Source: Propionicicella superfundia DSM 22317 (GTDB taxonomy: Bacteria > Actinomycetota > Actinomycetes > Propionibacteriales > Propionibacteriaceae). Taken from it: a stretch of 64,000 nucleotides of DNA. The translations under genes were made by a program, and so were the position numbers. Every line of letters starts with the position of its first letter. The stretch's first letter is position 1. A model generated the notes under the pieces. That model worked only from the letters and a program-made list of their open reading frames with translations, made no database searches and was not told the origin of the DNA. The stretch lies in assembly GCF_000423465.1 (NCBI RefSeq), contig NZ_KE384020.1:799671-863670 (forward strand), in the 5' to 3' direction. Of this stretch, positions 51,522-60,481 are shown piece after piece.

Positions 51522-54359
51522 CTACTTCCTGCCCATCGCCTTCCACGCGGTGTCGACGGCGGCCTGCGCCTCCTTCAGCTTCGTCTGGTACTTCGCCAGG
51601 TCTCCGGCCTTCAGCGCCGCGTCCGCCTCGGAGAACGCCGTCCGTGCCTTCTCCAGCGCCGCGGTCGCGGCAGCCTCGTCGACGGTGCCCGTCCCGCCGG
51701 ACTCCCCTCCGGTGGTCGTCTCCCCCGTCCCGGCGCCCGAGTCACCCTTGAACACCTGATCCAGGGCGTCCTGCAGCGTGCTGCCGATGCCGATGTGCTC
51801 CCCGAACCGGACCACGACGAACTGCAGAGCCGGGTAGGACCCGCTGGACCCCGAACGCTGCGCATAGATCGGCTGCACGTAGAGCAGACCGCCGCCCAGG
51901 GGCAGGGTCAGCAGGTTGCCGTAGATGGCCCCCGATGCACCCTGGTTGAGATAGGGTCTCAGCTTTTCCGCGACGGTCGTGTCGGTGTTGATGGCGTTGG
52001 CCGTCTGGCTCGGACCATCGATCTGTTTCGTGTCCGACATCTTCAGCACCCGCAGCTTGCCGTAGCTGTCGCTGCTGGCATCGGCGTCGACGGCCATGTA
52101 GGCAGCCAGGTTCTCCCGCCCGTTGGGCACGAACACGCTCGTCTGGCTGAACACCGCCTTCGTGTCCCCCGGCCACTTGATCGACAGGTAGTACGCGGGC
52201 TCGGAGGAGGTCGACGACCCCACCGGGTCGCTCGGGACCGTCCACAGGTCGTTCTGCTTGTACCACGTATCAGGATTGGACACGTGGTACCGGCCGAGCA
52301 TGGTCCGCTGCACCTTGAACAGGTCCGAGGGGTACCGCAGATGCTCCAGCAGATCCTCCGAGATCGCGCTCTTCGACTGGACCGTGTCGGGATACACCTT
52401 CATCCAGGTCTGCAGGATCGGGTCGTCCTCGTCCCACGCGTACAGCTTCACGGTGCCGTCGTAGGCGTCGACGACGGCCTTCACCGAGTTGCGGATGTAG
52501 TTGATCTCCTCGTCGGCCTGCGTCCCGATGCTGGACGACTGCGAGTCGGCCGTGGACTGCTGCAGCGACACCCGCTGGCTGTCCGGGTAGGTGGAGGTCG
52601 TCGTGTACGCGTCCACGATCCACACCAGACGCCCGTCCACGATCGCCGGATACACGTTGGAATCGACGGTGAGCCAGGGCGCCACAGCCTCCACCCGCTG
52701 CTTCGGCGTGCGGTCGTAGAGGATCTTCGAGTTCGCGTTGACGCGGTCCGACAAGAGGATGTTCATGTCGAGGAACTTCGTCGCGTACAGGGTTCGCGTG
52801 AACCAGTCGCCGATCGCAACCCCGCCCTTGCCGTCGTAGATGTTGTTGCGCTCGCCCCCGTTCGTCCCGCCACCGGGCGTGTCGAGCTCCACGGGCTCCT
52901 GCCCGTCCAGCCGCCCGACGATGGCGAAGGTCGTCGACCGCTCGCCGAAGTAGATCCGGGCCTGGTGCTCCTCGAGGTCGCCCTCGGGCGGGATATCGCT
53001 CACGATCCACTGCGGCTCGCCGTTGGACTGCCGCTTGTTGCCGTACGCCGCGACGAGACCGTAGCCGTGCGTGTACACCGTGTGGATGTTGGCCCAGTTC
53101 GGATCCGGAACGCCGCTGAGGTCCATCTCACGCGCCGCCACCACGGCGTCGGTCTCGACACCGTTGATCGTGTACCTGTCCACGTCCAGCGTCGATGGGA
53201 ACGAGTAGTAGCCGCGGACCTGCTGCAACTGCTCGAAGGTCGGGCCGACGACCGACGGGTCGATGAGCCGGATGCCGGGCAGCGCGGTGGCGTCGCTCTT
53301 CAACTGCCCCTCCGACACGTCCGTCGTCGCGGAGTACTCCTCGATCTCGACGTCGTCGATGCCGTAGGCCTCCTGCGTGGCCGTGATGTGATCGGAGATG
53401 TACGGACGCTCCACGTCGGGCTGGTCGGGCTTCACCCCGAACGTCTGGACGCCGGCCGGGTAGAGAAGGCCGAGGATGATGCTCGCGACGATCATCAGCA
53501 CCACCGACGTCCCGGGAACCACCCAGCGCCGCAGGAAGATGTTCGCGAAGAACAGCCCGGCCGTGATGAAGGCGATGATCGCGATCACCAGCCGCGCCGT
53601 GATCGAGACGGTCGCGTCGGTGTAGTGCAGACCCGTGAACAGATCGCCGTCGGTGACGAGATAGCCGTACCGGTCGAGCAGGTTCTCGACGCCGAGGCAC
53701 ACCATCACCAGGCCGAACAGACCGCTCAGATGCGACAGCGCCCCGTCGTTGGGCCCCCGCGCGAAACGGCCGGCCCCGCGGGACAACGTGAGCGATCCGG
53801 TGGCGAGATGAACGCCGATCGTCAGCAGGGAGGCCACGATCGTGGCCGTCAGCGCGAACGACGACACGAACCGCCACCACGGGTAGGAGAAGACGTAGAA
53901 GGAGGCGTCCAGTCCGAAATGCGGATCGGTCTGACCGAACGGGGTCGCGTTCGCCCAGGCGAGGAAGGTGTCGACCTCGCTCACCGCCGACACTCCCGCG
54001 AGCAGACCGATGAGCACCGCGGGCGCGGCGACGCTCAGCCAGATCCGGGCCTCCAGCAGGTCGCGGTATCGGTCGAGCACCGCGCTGGCGCCGGTCCGTC
54101 GCGTCCGCGGCCGCAGTCTCAGCGCGATCGCGATATTGATCGCGACGAAGCCGCCCATCAGGAGGCCGAACACGAGGAACAGCCCGATCCTGGTGAGGAG
54201 CTGGGTCGTGAACACCCCGCTGTAGTCGACCGAGTCGAACCAGAGCTTGTCGGTCCACACGGTCGTGAAGATGGCGTACGCCACCACCAGCCCGACCATG
54301 ATGAGCAACGTCGGAACGAGCGCCCTCCGTCGTCGCACTTCCGGCATCTGCGTGCTCAC
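51522..54359 (-). CDS. UPF0182-family large membrane protein
   Basis: The 945-residue protein has about seven membrane helices in the first 330 residues (LLIMVGLVVAYAIFTTVWTD onwards), then a large periplasmic or extracellular domain with WFDSVDYSG near the N-terminus, VERPYISDHITATQEAYGID, HGYGLVAAYGN, YDRTPKQRVEAVAPWLTVD and YVQPIYAQ. The end has a Ser/Gly-rich linker and an Ala/Lys-rich helix. The function is unknown; it corresponds to Rv3193c in mycobacteria. GAGGAG lies 5 nt before the GTG at 54359. It is downstream of PPA1309 with an 8-nt gap, in the same operon. Confidence 0.9.
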   Translation of the reverse strand: MSTQMPEVRRRRALVPTLLIMVGLVVAYAIFTTVWTDKLWFDSVDYSGVFTTQLLTRIGLFLVFGLLMGGFVAINIAIALRLRPRTRRTGASAVLDRYRDLLEARIWLSVAAPAVLIGLLAGVSAVSEVDTFLAWANATPFGQTDPHFGLDASFYVFSYPWWRFVSSFALTATIVASLLTIGVHLATGSLTLSRGAGRFARGPNDGALSHLSGLFGLVMVCLGVENLLDRYGYLVTDGDLFTGLHYTDATVSITARLVIAIIAFITAGLFFANIFLRRWVVPGTSVVLMIVASIILGLLYPAGVQTFGVKPDQPDVERPYISDHITATQEAYGIDDVEIEEYSATTDVSEGQLKSDATALPGIRLIDPSVVGPTFEQLQQVRGYYSFPSTLDVDRYTINGVETDAVVAAREMDLSGVPDPNWANIHTVYTHGYGLVAAYGNKRQSNGEPQWIVSDIPPEGDLEEHQARIYFGERSTTFAIVGRLDGQEPVELDTPGGGTNGGERNNIYDGKGGVAIGDWFTRTLYATKFLDMNILLSDRVNANSKILYDRTPKQRVEAVAPWLTVDSNVYPAIVDGRLVWIVDAYTTTSTYPDSQRVSLQQSTADSQSSSIGTQADEEINYIRNSVKAVVDAYDGTVKLYAWDEDDPILQTWMKVYPDTVQSKSAISEDLLEHLRYPSDLFKVQRTMLGRYHVSNPDTWYKQNDLWTVPSDPVGSSTSSEPAYYLSIKWPGDTKAVFSQTSVFVPNGRENLAAYMAVDADASSDSYGKLRVLKMSDTKQIDGPSQTANAINTDTTVAEKLRPYLNQGASGAIYGNLLTLPLGGGLLYVQPIYAQRSGSSGSYPALQFVVVRFGEHIGIGSTLQDALDQVFKGDSGAGTGETTTGGESGGTGTVDEAAATAALEKARTAFSEADAALKAGDLAKYQTKLKEAQAAVDTAWKAMGRK

Positions 54360-54367
54360 AGTTCTCC

Positions 54368-54886
54368 TCACTCCCCCTGCTCGGTCAACGTCTGCGCCAG
54401 CACCCCGACGAGCCCCGGGACCATGTCCGCCCCCGAGAGGAGCTCCTCCGGCCGGTTCGCCAACCGGGCCACCGCATGATGTGATCCGTCGCGCAGCACC
54501 CCCACGACGAGCCGCAGATCCATGCGCCGGGGGTGCGTCGCGACGACCCGCGCGGCGGCGCTCGGGTCCGCCGGAAGATCGTCCTCGACCTCCCTGGGGA
54601 CCATTGTGCGTTCCACCGCCAAAGCGCAGCCCGCGACGGCAGGGCCCCAGGCGATCCGGGCGAAGGTCTCGACGATGTCGTCGCCGAGCCGGAACCCGTC
54701 CTGCTCCACCGCCGAGAGCGCGTCCTCGTCGGGTGTCCCGGCCACCGCCTCGGCGACCGCCGGTTCCGATGCGGCCAGCAGCGCCGTGCCGACCAGCGCG
54801 AACAGGCGGGCCGGCTGGTCCCACCCCGATCGCCCGACGTGGGCCTCCACGTCCCGCAGCACGCGGAAGAGCGCCTCCTCAGCCAT
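54368..54886 (-). CDS. PPA1309-family protein
   Basis: The 172-residue soluble protein contains RDVEAHVGRSGWDQPARLFA, GDDIVETFARIAWGPAVAGC, ALAVERTMVP and RVVATHPRRMDLRLVVGVLR. I recognise it as the actinobacterial family named after P. acnes PPA1309; its function is unknown. It sits between the YlbL-type protease (overlap 8 nt) and UPF0182, a conserved order in actinomycetes that suggests a shared envelope-quality role. Confidence 0.8.
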   Translation of the reverse strand: MAEEALFRVLRDVEAHVGRSGWDQPARLFALVGTALLAASEPAVAEAVAGTPDEDALSAVEQDGFRLGDDIVETFARIAWGPAVAGCALAVERTMVPREVEDDLPADPSAAARVVATHPRRMDLRLVVGVLRDGSHHAVARLANRPEELLSGADMVPGLVGVLAQTLTEQGE

Positions 54887-55928
54887 CGCAGCTCGGCAGG
54901 TCGGCGTCGCTGGTCTTCGACAGGCGAAGCGCGGCCAGGGCGTCCTTCAGGGACGCGACCTTCACGAGCTTCATGGACGTGCGCACATCGGCGACATCGG
55001 AGCAGTTCGCGGCCGGCACGAGGAACATCGTCGCGCCCGCCGACTGCGCACCCGAGATCTTCTCGCGGATGCCTCCGATGCCGCTCACGGTTCCGTCGGT
55101 GCCGATCTCGCCCGTGCCCGCGATCGATCGATCGTCGATGACCCGCTCGCTGCTGATCAGGTCGTAGATTCCGATCGCAAACACCAGCCCCGCGCTCGGC
55201 CCGCCGATGGAGGAGTCGACATTGATCGAGACGTCGGCCGCGTACGAGTACCCCGTGGTCCAGCCGACGCCCACCACCGACCCCGACGGGGACGTGTTGG
55301 ACGCCTGCGTGCTGACCGTCACCAGCTTGGACTGCCGATCGCGCAGGATGGAGAACACGACCGCCTCGCCGACCTTGTGCGCCTGGACGCGCTCGCGGAC
55401 GTCCGCGACGGTCGACACCTCGGTCCCGTCGACCTCCACCACCAGATCTCCGGGCTCGAGTTCGTTCTCGGCCGGGCCGCCGCTCGCGATGACCGACACC
55501 ATCGGCCTCTCGGTGACGGGGATGTCCGCCTCGCGCAGAGCCGCGACGATCGCGTTCTGCTGCGACGACGTCATCGCCTGGGCATTCGCCGCGTCGATGT
55601 CGGCGACGCTCTGCCCGGCGGGATAGACGGCCGCCCGGGGCAGCACCTCCCGATCGGGCAGCAGATCGGCGAGCAGCGCCTCGGGGAAGCTCAGGCTGCG
55701 GTCGGCCGCGGTCACGGCGACGGTCGTGACCCGCAGTTGCCCGGGGGCGTCGAAGGTCGGAATCCCCGAGATGCCGATCACCGGCTTCCCGTCACGCTGC
55801 CCGAGGACGTCGTATGTCCCGCCCGGAGCCCACGCCACGAACGGCACGGAACTCACGGCCAGGACGGCGGCCATCGCCACGAAGATCACAGCAGACACCG
55901 CGGCCGCCCACGTCTGTCGCGTCAGCAT
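54879..55928 (-). CDS. YlbL-type PDZ and Lon-like serine protease
   Basis: The 349-residue protein has one N-terminal membrane anchor (AAVSAVIFVAMAAVLAVS), a PDZ domain (SGGPAENELEPGDLVVEVDG) and a Lon-type protease domain with the catalytic Ser in DSSIGGPSAGLVFAI and Lys in REKISGAQSAGATMFLVP. It corresponds to the mycobacterial Rv3194c and to Bacillus YlbL. Such proteases act outside the membrane on unknown proteins. It overlaps PPA1309 by 8 nt and diverges from the zinicin-type gene. Confidence 0.88.
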   Translation of the reverse strand: MLTRQTWAAAVSAVIFVAMAAVLAVSSVPFVAWAPGGTYDVLGQRDGKPVIGISGIPTFDAPGQLRVTTVAVTAADRSLSFPEALLADLLPDREVLPRAAVYPAGQSVADIDAANAQAMTSSQQNAIVAALREADIPVTERPMVSVIASGGPAENELEPGDLVVEVDGTEVSTVADVRERVQAHKVGEAVVFSILRDRQSKLVTVSTQASNTSPSGSVVGVGWTTGYSYAADVSINVDSSIGGPSAGLVFAIGIYDLISSERVIDDRSIAGTGEIGTDGTVSGIGGIREKISGAQSAGATMFLVPAANCSDVADVRTSMKLVKVASLKDALAALRLSKTSDADLPSCDG

Positions 55929-56054
55929 GCCGGCACGGTCGTCCGCCGGGATTCCCTACGCATGGCGCGAGCCTAGCGCAGGGCCCTACGCGGGGCGTGC
56001 GCGGGCTTGGGGGATGCAGGACAATGGGAAGGCAGCCAGCACAAGGAGCACACC

Positions 56055-57482
56055 GTGGCCGACGATCCGACCCCGCCCACCGACGACAGCGACGACGACC
56101 GGCAACCCGGCGTTCCCGGGCCCGAGGACGCGCTCGCGAAGCTGCTCGCCTCGCTCGGCATCGGGACGGGCGGAGATCTCGCCTCGCTCGGCTCCGGTTC
56201 GGGCAGCAGCGAGGATCTCGCCTCGCTGCTCGAGGAACTGCAGAAGACACTGCAGCAGTTCACCTCGCAGATGGCGGGCTTCGCCGCCGCGGGCGGCGAG
56301 GCCGACGGAGCCAACTGGGGTTTCGCCAAGGACATCGCACGCAAGACCGTCGCCCAGGACGGGCCCGACCCGACGCCGTCCGACGCCGAACGGCGCGAGG
56401 TCCGCGAAGCGGTCGCGCTCGCGAACCTGTGGCTCGATCAGGTGATCGCGTTCCCGCAGCTCACCGGTGACGGGGTCGCCTGGAGCCGCGCCGAGTGGGT
56501 GGAGCACACCTTCCCCGTGTGGCAGCACCTCGTCGGCCCGATCGTGGCGAGCATCTCGCGCGCGCTCGTCGAGGTCGCCCGCCAGGATCCCGACCAGCCC
56601 GAGCAGATCCGCGCCATGCTGCAGCCGATGATGCGCACCGCCGCCGCCGGGATGTTCGGCGGTCAGGTCGGACAATCCATCGGGAAGCTGGCCGCCGACG
56701 TCCTCGGCGGGACCGACGTCGGCCTTCCTGTCACGCCCACGCCGAGCGTCGCCCTCCTCCCGGCCAACCTCGCTGCCTTCTCCGCAGGGCTGGAACAGCC
56801 GGCCAGCGACGTTCGCCTGTACCTCGCGCTGCGGGAGACCGCGCGACAGCGGCTGTTCGGCGCCGTCGGCTGGCTCGCCCCGCAGATGCTCGCCTTGGTC
56901 GAGCACTACGCGCGCGAGATCCGGATCGATCCCGACGGGCTCGAGCGGGCGATCGAGGAGCAGATGTCCGGGTCCGGCCAGCCCGACCTCGCCAAGCTCG
57001 AAGAGCTCGGCCGCGACTTCGCCATGCGCCTGTTCCGGCCCGAGCGCACCGCCGAACAGGTCGAGATCCTCTCCCGTCTCGAGACCTTGCTGGCTCTCGT
57101 CGAAGGGTGGGTGGACGACGTGGTGTCCGAAGCCGTGGCCTCCCTCATGCCCAACGCGGTCCCGCTGTCGGAGGTGCTCCGCCGCCGCCGCGCGAGCGGT
57201 GGACCGGCCGAGCAGGCGCTGCGCACGCTCGTCGGGCTCGAGCTCCGCCCGCGAAGGGTTCGCGACGCCGTCAACCTGTGGGCGGCGTTGCGGTCCGCTC
57301 GTGGCTCCCAGGAGCGCGACGCCGCCTGGGCCCATCCCGACCTCGTCCCCACCTCGGCCGATCTCGACGACCCGCTCGGCTACGCCGAGCACGGACACCA
57401 CGGCGAGCCCGACTCCCTCGACGCCGAGCTGGCCGAACTCCTCGGTGAAGACACGACCGAGGACGACCCGCCGCAGGAGTGA
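56055..57482 (+). CDS. Zinicin-like (DUF2342) protein lacking HExxH
   Basis: The 475-residue protein has a Gly/Ser-rich N-terminus (DLASLGSGSGSSEDLASLLE), then the DUF2342/zinicin_2 fold with VALANLWLDQVI, TAAAGMFGGQVGQSIGKLAA, LETLLALVEGWVDDVV and SRRR-like basic stretches. The position expected for the HExxH motif reads LRETARQRLF, so the zinc site is lost; this is the Rv3195-type paralogue. A GTG at 56055 with AAGGAG 6 nt upstream is the best start. It should bind a protein or peptide rather than cleave. It ends exactly at the end of the convergent DUF2332 gene. Confidence 0.8.
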   Translation: MADDPTPPTDDSDDDRQPGVPGPEDALAKLLASLGIGTGGDLASLGSGSGSSEDLASLLEELQKTLQQFTSQMAGFAAAGGEADGANWGFAKDIARKTVAQDGPDPTPSDAERREVREAVALANLWLDQVIAFPQLTGDGVAWSRAEWVEHTFPVWQHLVGPIVASISRALVEVARQDPDQPEQIRAMLQPMMRTAAAGMFGGQVGQSIGKLAADVLGGTDVGLPVTPTPSVALLPANLAAFSAGLEQPASDVRLYLALRETARQRLFGAVGWLAPQMLALVEHYAREIRIDPDGLERAIEEQMSGSGQPDLAKLEELGRDFAMRLFRPERTAEQVEILSRLETLLALVEGWVDDVVSEAVASLMPNAVPLSEVLRRRRASGGPAEQALRTLVGLELRPRRVRDAVNLWAALRSARGSQERDAAWAHPDLVPTSADLDDPLGYAEHGHHGEPDSLDAELAELLGEDTTEDDPPQE

Positions 57483-58523
57483 CTACCCCGCGGCACCGGT
57501 GAGGCGGACCGGGACGCCGTGAGGATGGACCGTGCCGAGCACCTCCCGCTCCCACCCGCCGGCGCCGTCCCACAGGTCCACACCGAGCAGCGGCATCCGC
57601 TCCCCCGGGACGTACTCCAGCCAGATCCGCGCGCACCGATGGCGCGCGCCGTGGTCGGCGAGCTCGCGCTCGACGCGGGCGGTCACCCCGGCCGGCCAGT
57701 ACTGACGGGTGATCGAGTGCCACACGACGGGCATCGCGGACGTCTCGACGATGCCCGGCAGCCAGTCATCGGCAGAACCCCGCTCGACCCGCGGCGGGTG
57801 CTCCCTCGCGACGGCGAGCGCTGCGTCGAGCCGCGCATGGCGGGCCGGCGAGAACGGCCACACGAACGACCGCAGCCACAGCACCTGGTCGGGGTCGGTG
57901 AGGTCGATCGGCGCCACGTCGCACCCGACGGCCCGCGCGATGCGGATCTCGGGCGCCGCGAACGCGCCTTCGATCGCGCCGGTGAGGTGCAGCGGCGACG
58001 CGGGATCGCCCCACCGCCACCGTTCACCGCTCAGCAGGTAGTGCGGCAGGAGCAGGTTCAGGCCCGCACTGGCACCGAGCTCGACGAGGTCGATCTCCAG
58101 TGGGAGCCCGCGGGTGCGGAGGAATCCGAGACCCGCCAGCAGAGCGGCGCTGCGACCGACCTCGTTGGTCTGCGGAGCGACCGCCAGGGCGGCGTGGACC
58201 TCGTCGGCGTGCTCGGCGAGGACCTCGCGGAACACCGGCCACGCGGACGCCGGGTCGGCCGTCCCGCCCAGCACGGGGTAGTAGGGCAGGAGCTCGTCGG
58301 CCCGTCCGGTGAGCACCAGCCGGAACACGGCCGCCAGGATCCGCAACTGGACGGCGGCGCCGACGGGGACGTCCTCGTAGCCCCGGCACACGGCGGCCAC
58401 CGGCCCCCCGCCGTCCAGATCGTCGGCCATCCGCCGCATGAGGTGCCCGTACAGGTGCGTGTCGCTGCCGGCATGGCGCCGGAATCGCTCCGCCAGGGTG
58501 CGACCCGTGTCGAAGTCAGCCAT
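57483..58523 (-). CDS. DUF2332-family protein
   Basis: The 346-residue protein has the DUF2332 core: QLRILAAVFRLVLTGRADEL, QTNEVGRSAALLAGL and IDLVELGASAGLNLLLPHY, then WRWGDPASPLHL. The GASAGLNL segment resembles the SAM-binding loop of methyltransferases, so a methyltransferase-like activity is possible but unproven. Its stop meets the stop of the zinicin gene (57482/57483). It overlaps the YgjP-like gene by 8 nt and is co-transcribed with it. Confidence 0.82.
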   Translation of the reverse strand: MADFDTGRTLAERFRRHAGSDTHLYGHLMRRMADDLDGGGPVAAVCRGYEDVPVGAAVQLRILAAVFRLVLTGRADELLPYYPVLGGTADPASAWPVFREVLAEHADEVHAALAVAPQTNEVGRSAALLAGLGFLRTRGLPLEIDLVELGASAGLNLLLPHYLLSGERWRWGDPASPLHLTGAIEGAFAAPEIRIARAVGCDVAPIDLTDPDQVLWLRSFVWPFSPARHARLDAALAVAREHPPRVERGSADDWLPGIVETSAMPVVWHSITRQYWPAGVTARVERELADHGARHRCARIWLEYVPGERMPLLGVDLWDGAGGWEREVLGTVHPHGVPVRLTGAAG

Positions 58524-59040
58524 CCGCGGGCTCCCACCCCGCGCCCGCGGTGTACCCCTCCAGGTAGCCCTTCGCGCGCTCGGCGTGCGGGTAGGCGCTC
58601 TCCAGAAGCCGGAACCGCTCGCCGTGCGTGCGCTCCGCGAGATGGCTCAGCTCATGGACCAACACGTAGTCGAGGACGTAGTCCGGCATGGTGCGCACCC
58701 GCTGCGAGATCCGGATCGTCCGGGTCGAGGGGGTGCACGATCCCCATCGCTGCCGCTGATTGCCCACCCACCGGATCGTGAAGGGCGAAATGCCGCCGTC
58801 GACGAGGTGATCCAGGTATCTGTCGGCGACCTCGCGTGCACGCGCCGCGAGATCCTCGTCGTCACGCAGGTGCGTCTCCCGGCTGCGAAGTCTGGCCACG
58901 AGCTTGGCCGCGGTCTCCTCGGCGACGTCCTCGGGCAGGTGGGACGGCACCTCCACGACGATCCGCCCGCGGTCGGCGTAGGCCTTCGCGGTCGTGCGGC
59001 GCCGCGAACTGCGGCGAATCTCGATCTCGGGTGTCGACAC
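58516..59040 (-). CDS. YgjP-like (DUF45) metallopeptidase
   Basis: The 174-residue protein has RWGSCTPSTRTIRIS and the zinc motif HELSHL (LVHELSHLAERTHGERF), with a third His in the HGERF turn, typical of SprT/YgjP-like peptidases. It is cytoplasmic. Homologues are found next to the same neighbours in actinomycetes. Its substrate is not known. It is divergent from the DUF5679 gene. Confidence 0.85.
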   Translation of the reverse strand: MSTPEIEIRRSSRRRTTAKAYADRGRIVVEVPSHLPEDVAEETAAKLVARLRSRETHLRDDEDLAARAREVADRYLDHLVDGGISPFTIRWVGNQRQRWGSCTPSTRTIRISQRVRTMPDYVLDYVLVHELSHLAERTHGERFRLLESAYPHAERAKGYLEGYTAGAGWEPADG

Positions 59041-59171
59041 CGCCCAAATCTAACGCGGATGGTTTGACCCGGGGACGCAGCACCAGTAGGTTTCCGACAA
59101 CGAGGGCCCCGGGGCGGCGTGCAGGGGAAGGCATGCCGGATCCCGCGGGCCCTCGCCCCGTCCTTGCCGGC

Positions 59172-59200
59172 TTCGGTTCCGCGCGGTAATGCCGTACAGT
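59172..59200 (+). promoter_or_regulatory. Promoter of the DUF5679 gene
   Basis: TTCGGT (59172-59177) and TACAGT (59195-59200) are separated by 17 bp and lie 53 nt before the GTG at 59254. Confidence 0.45.
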
Positions 59201-59253
59201 GTGCGGAAGCCCAACGATCACGGGCGTTTCGTGTGTCGACAAGAGGAGATTCG

Positions 59254-59415
59254 GTGGCCGAGGAAACTTACGAAGGACAGTTCTACTGCGTCAAGTGCCG
59301 TGACCACAAGCAGACGACCGGGAAGGTCGTCACCACCGCCAAGGGCGGGCGCGCCGCCAAGGCCGAGTGCCCCGACTGCGGCACGAAGCTGAATCGGTTC
59401 CTGCCCAGCAAGTAG
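59254..59415 (+). CDS. DUF5679 zinc-ribbon protein (53 residues)
   Basis: The protein has two Cys pairs, FYCVKCRDHKQ and AECPDCGTKLNRF, which should hold one zinc, with a Lys/Thr/Gly-rich middle (KVVTTAKGGRAAKA). It is a DUF5679-type protein seen in actinomycetes near Rv3196-like genes; its function is unknown. It starts at a GTG with AGAGGAG 6 nt upstream. It is small, basic and probably nucleic-acid binding. Confidence 0.8.
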   Translation: MAEETYEGQFYCVKCRDHKQTTGKVVTTAKGGRAAKAECPDCGTKLNRFLPSK

Positions 59416-59550
59416 AGCCCCACCCGGGCCGGCCGGCTCCAGGAGGCGGCCGCCCACCGCCGGCGCCCTCCCGGTTCCACGACCGGGGCCGCGGCAGCGC
59501 CTGTGGACAACTCCGCCGACACGGCACGCATCCGCGCGAGGATCGTCGGC

Positions 59551-60444
59551 ATGACCGTCTCGTCTGCGCGACTTCCGCTCGGCGTCGCCGTCTCCTGGCG
59601 ACCACCCGGCGTCCTCCACGTCGATCTTCCCGACGGCCGCACCCTGCGGTGCGAGTCCGTCCCCGCCGGCGTCGGTGCGGCGGCCGCGCTGCTCGACGGA
59701 ACCCGCTCCCCTCTCCTGGTCGCGACGCAGGCCGGGATCGCACCCGAGTGGGTCGGCTGGCTGCTGTCGACCGTGGCCGAGGCCGGAGCGACCTGTCCTC
59801 CGCCCTCCAGCTCGGTCGTCGAGGTCCGGGGGTGCGGCAGGGTCGGCACGGCCGTCGCGGAGCTGCTGCTGTCGGTCGGAACACCTGTGGTCCTCGCCGA
59901 CGACGAGCCCGCTCCCGACACCGCCGTGACCGGATGGACCCGGGCCGACGCCCTCCACGCCAGGCTGACGGGCCGGGAGCGCGCCGGCACACGGTCCTGG
60001 GTCCGGCACCGCGCCCACCCGTATCCGACGCCCGAACTGGTCGTCCTCGTCGGCGAACGGGCCGAGTGCGACCGGGCCGAGACCGACACCCTGCTGCGCG
60101 AGGACCGTCCTCATCTCGTCACCTCCTTCGTCGGGAGCGCCGCCGGGGTCGGGCCCCTCGTGATTCCCGGACGCACCGCCTGCCTGCGCTGCGGCGACCT
60201 CGCCGCGACGGAGGCCGACGCGTCCTGGCCCGAACGCCTCGCCGTACGCAGCGGAAGGCCCGCCCGGCCGTCCCCGTTCGCCCGCGCGTGGGTGACGGCC
60301 ACCGTCGTCGCCCAGGTCCTCGCATGGACGACGCACGGCACTCCCGACGCCCTCGGCACCGTGATCGAGCTCGACACCGCCGACGGACGCCTGCGCAGTC
60401 GCCGGTGGCCCGTCCACCCCGCCTGCGGCTGTCTCGCGTCCTGA
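59551..60444 (+). CDS. E1/ThiF-like (TOMM leader-binding type) protein
   Basis: The 297-residue protein has a degenerate Rossmann segment (VVEVRGCGRVGTAVAELLLS) and two Cys pairs, TACLRCGDLA and HPACGC, the zinc tetrad of E1-like proteins such as ThiF/MccB and TOMM leader-peptide-binding proteins. There is no YcaO partner or precursor peptide here, so a bacteriocin role is unlikely; the gene corresponds to Rv3196. It may have been recruited for another task in this conserved block. The start at 59551 has GAGG upstream; 59503 is an alternative. It precedes the ABC1 kinase by 37 nt. Confidence 0.65.
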   Translation: MTVSSARLPLGVAVSWRPPGVLHVDLPDGRTLRCESVPAGVGAAAALLDGTRSPLLVATQAGIAPEWVGWLLSTVAEAGATCPPPSSSVVEVRGCGRVGTAVAELLLSVGTPVVLADDEPAPDTAVTGWTRADALHARLTGRERAGTRSWVRHRAHPYPTPELVVLVGERAECDRAETDTLLREDRPHLVTSFVGSAAGVGPLVIPGRTACLRCGDLAATEADASWPERLAVRSGRPARPSPFARAWVTATVVAQVLAWTTHGTPDALGTVIELDTADGRLRSRRWPVHPACGCLAS

Positions 60445-60481
60445 CCCGCGACCCGGCTTGCCCCCCGCGGACAATGGACCC

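Noticed and set aside
59551-60444. Bacteriocin (thiazole/oxazole-modified peptide) gene cluster
   Set aside because: Only the E1-like protein is present; there is no YcaO protein, dehydrogenase, precursor peptide or exporter near it.
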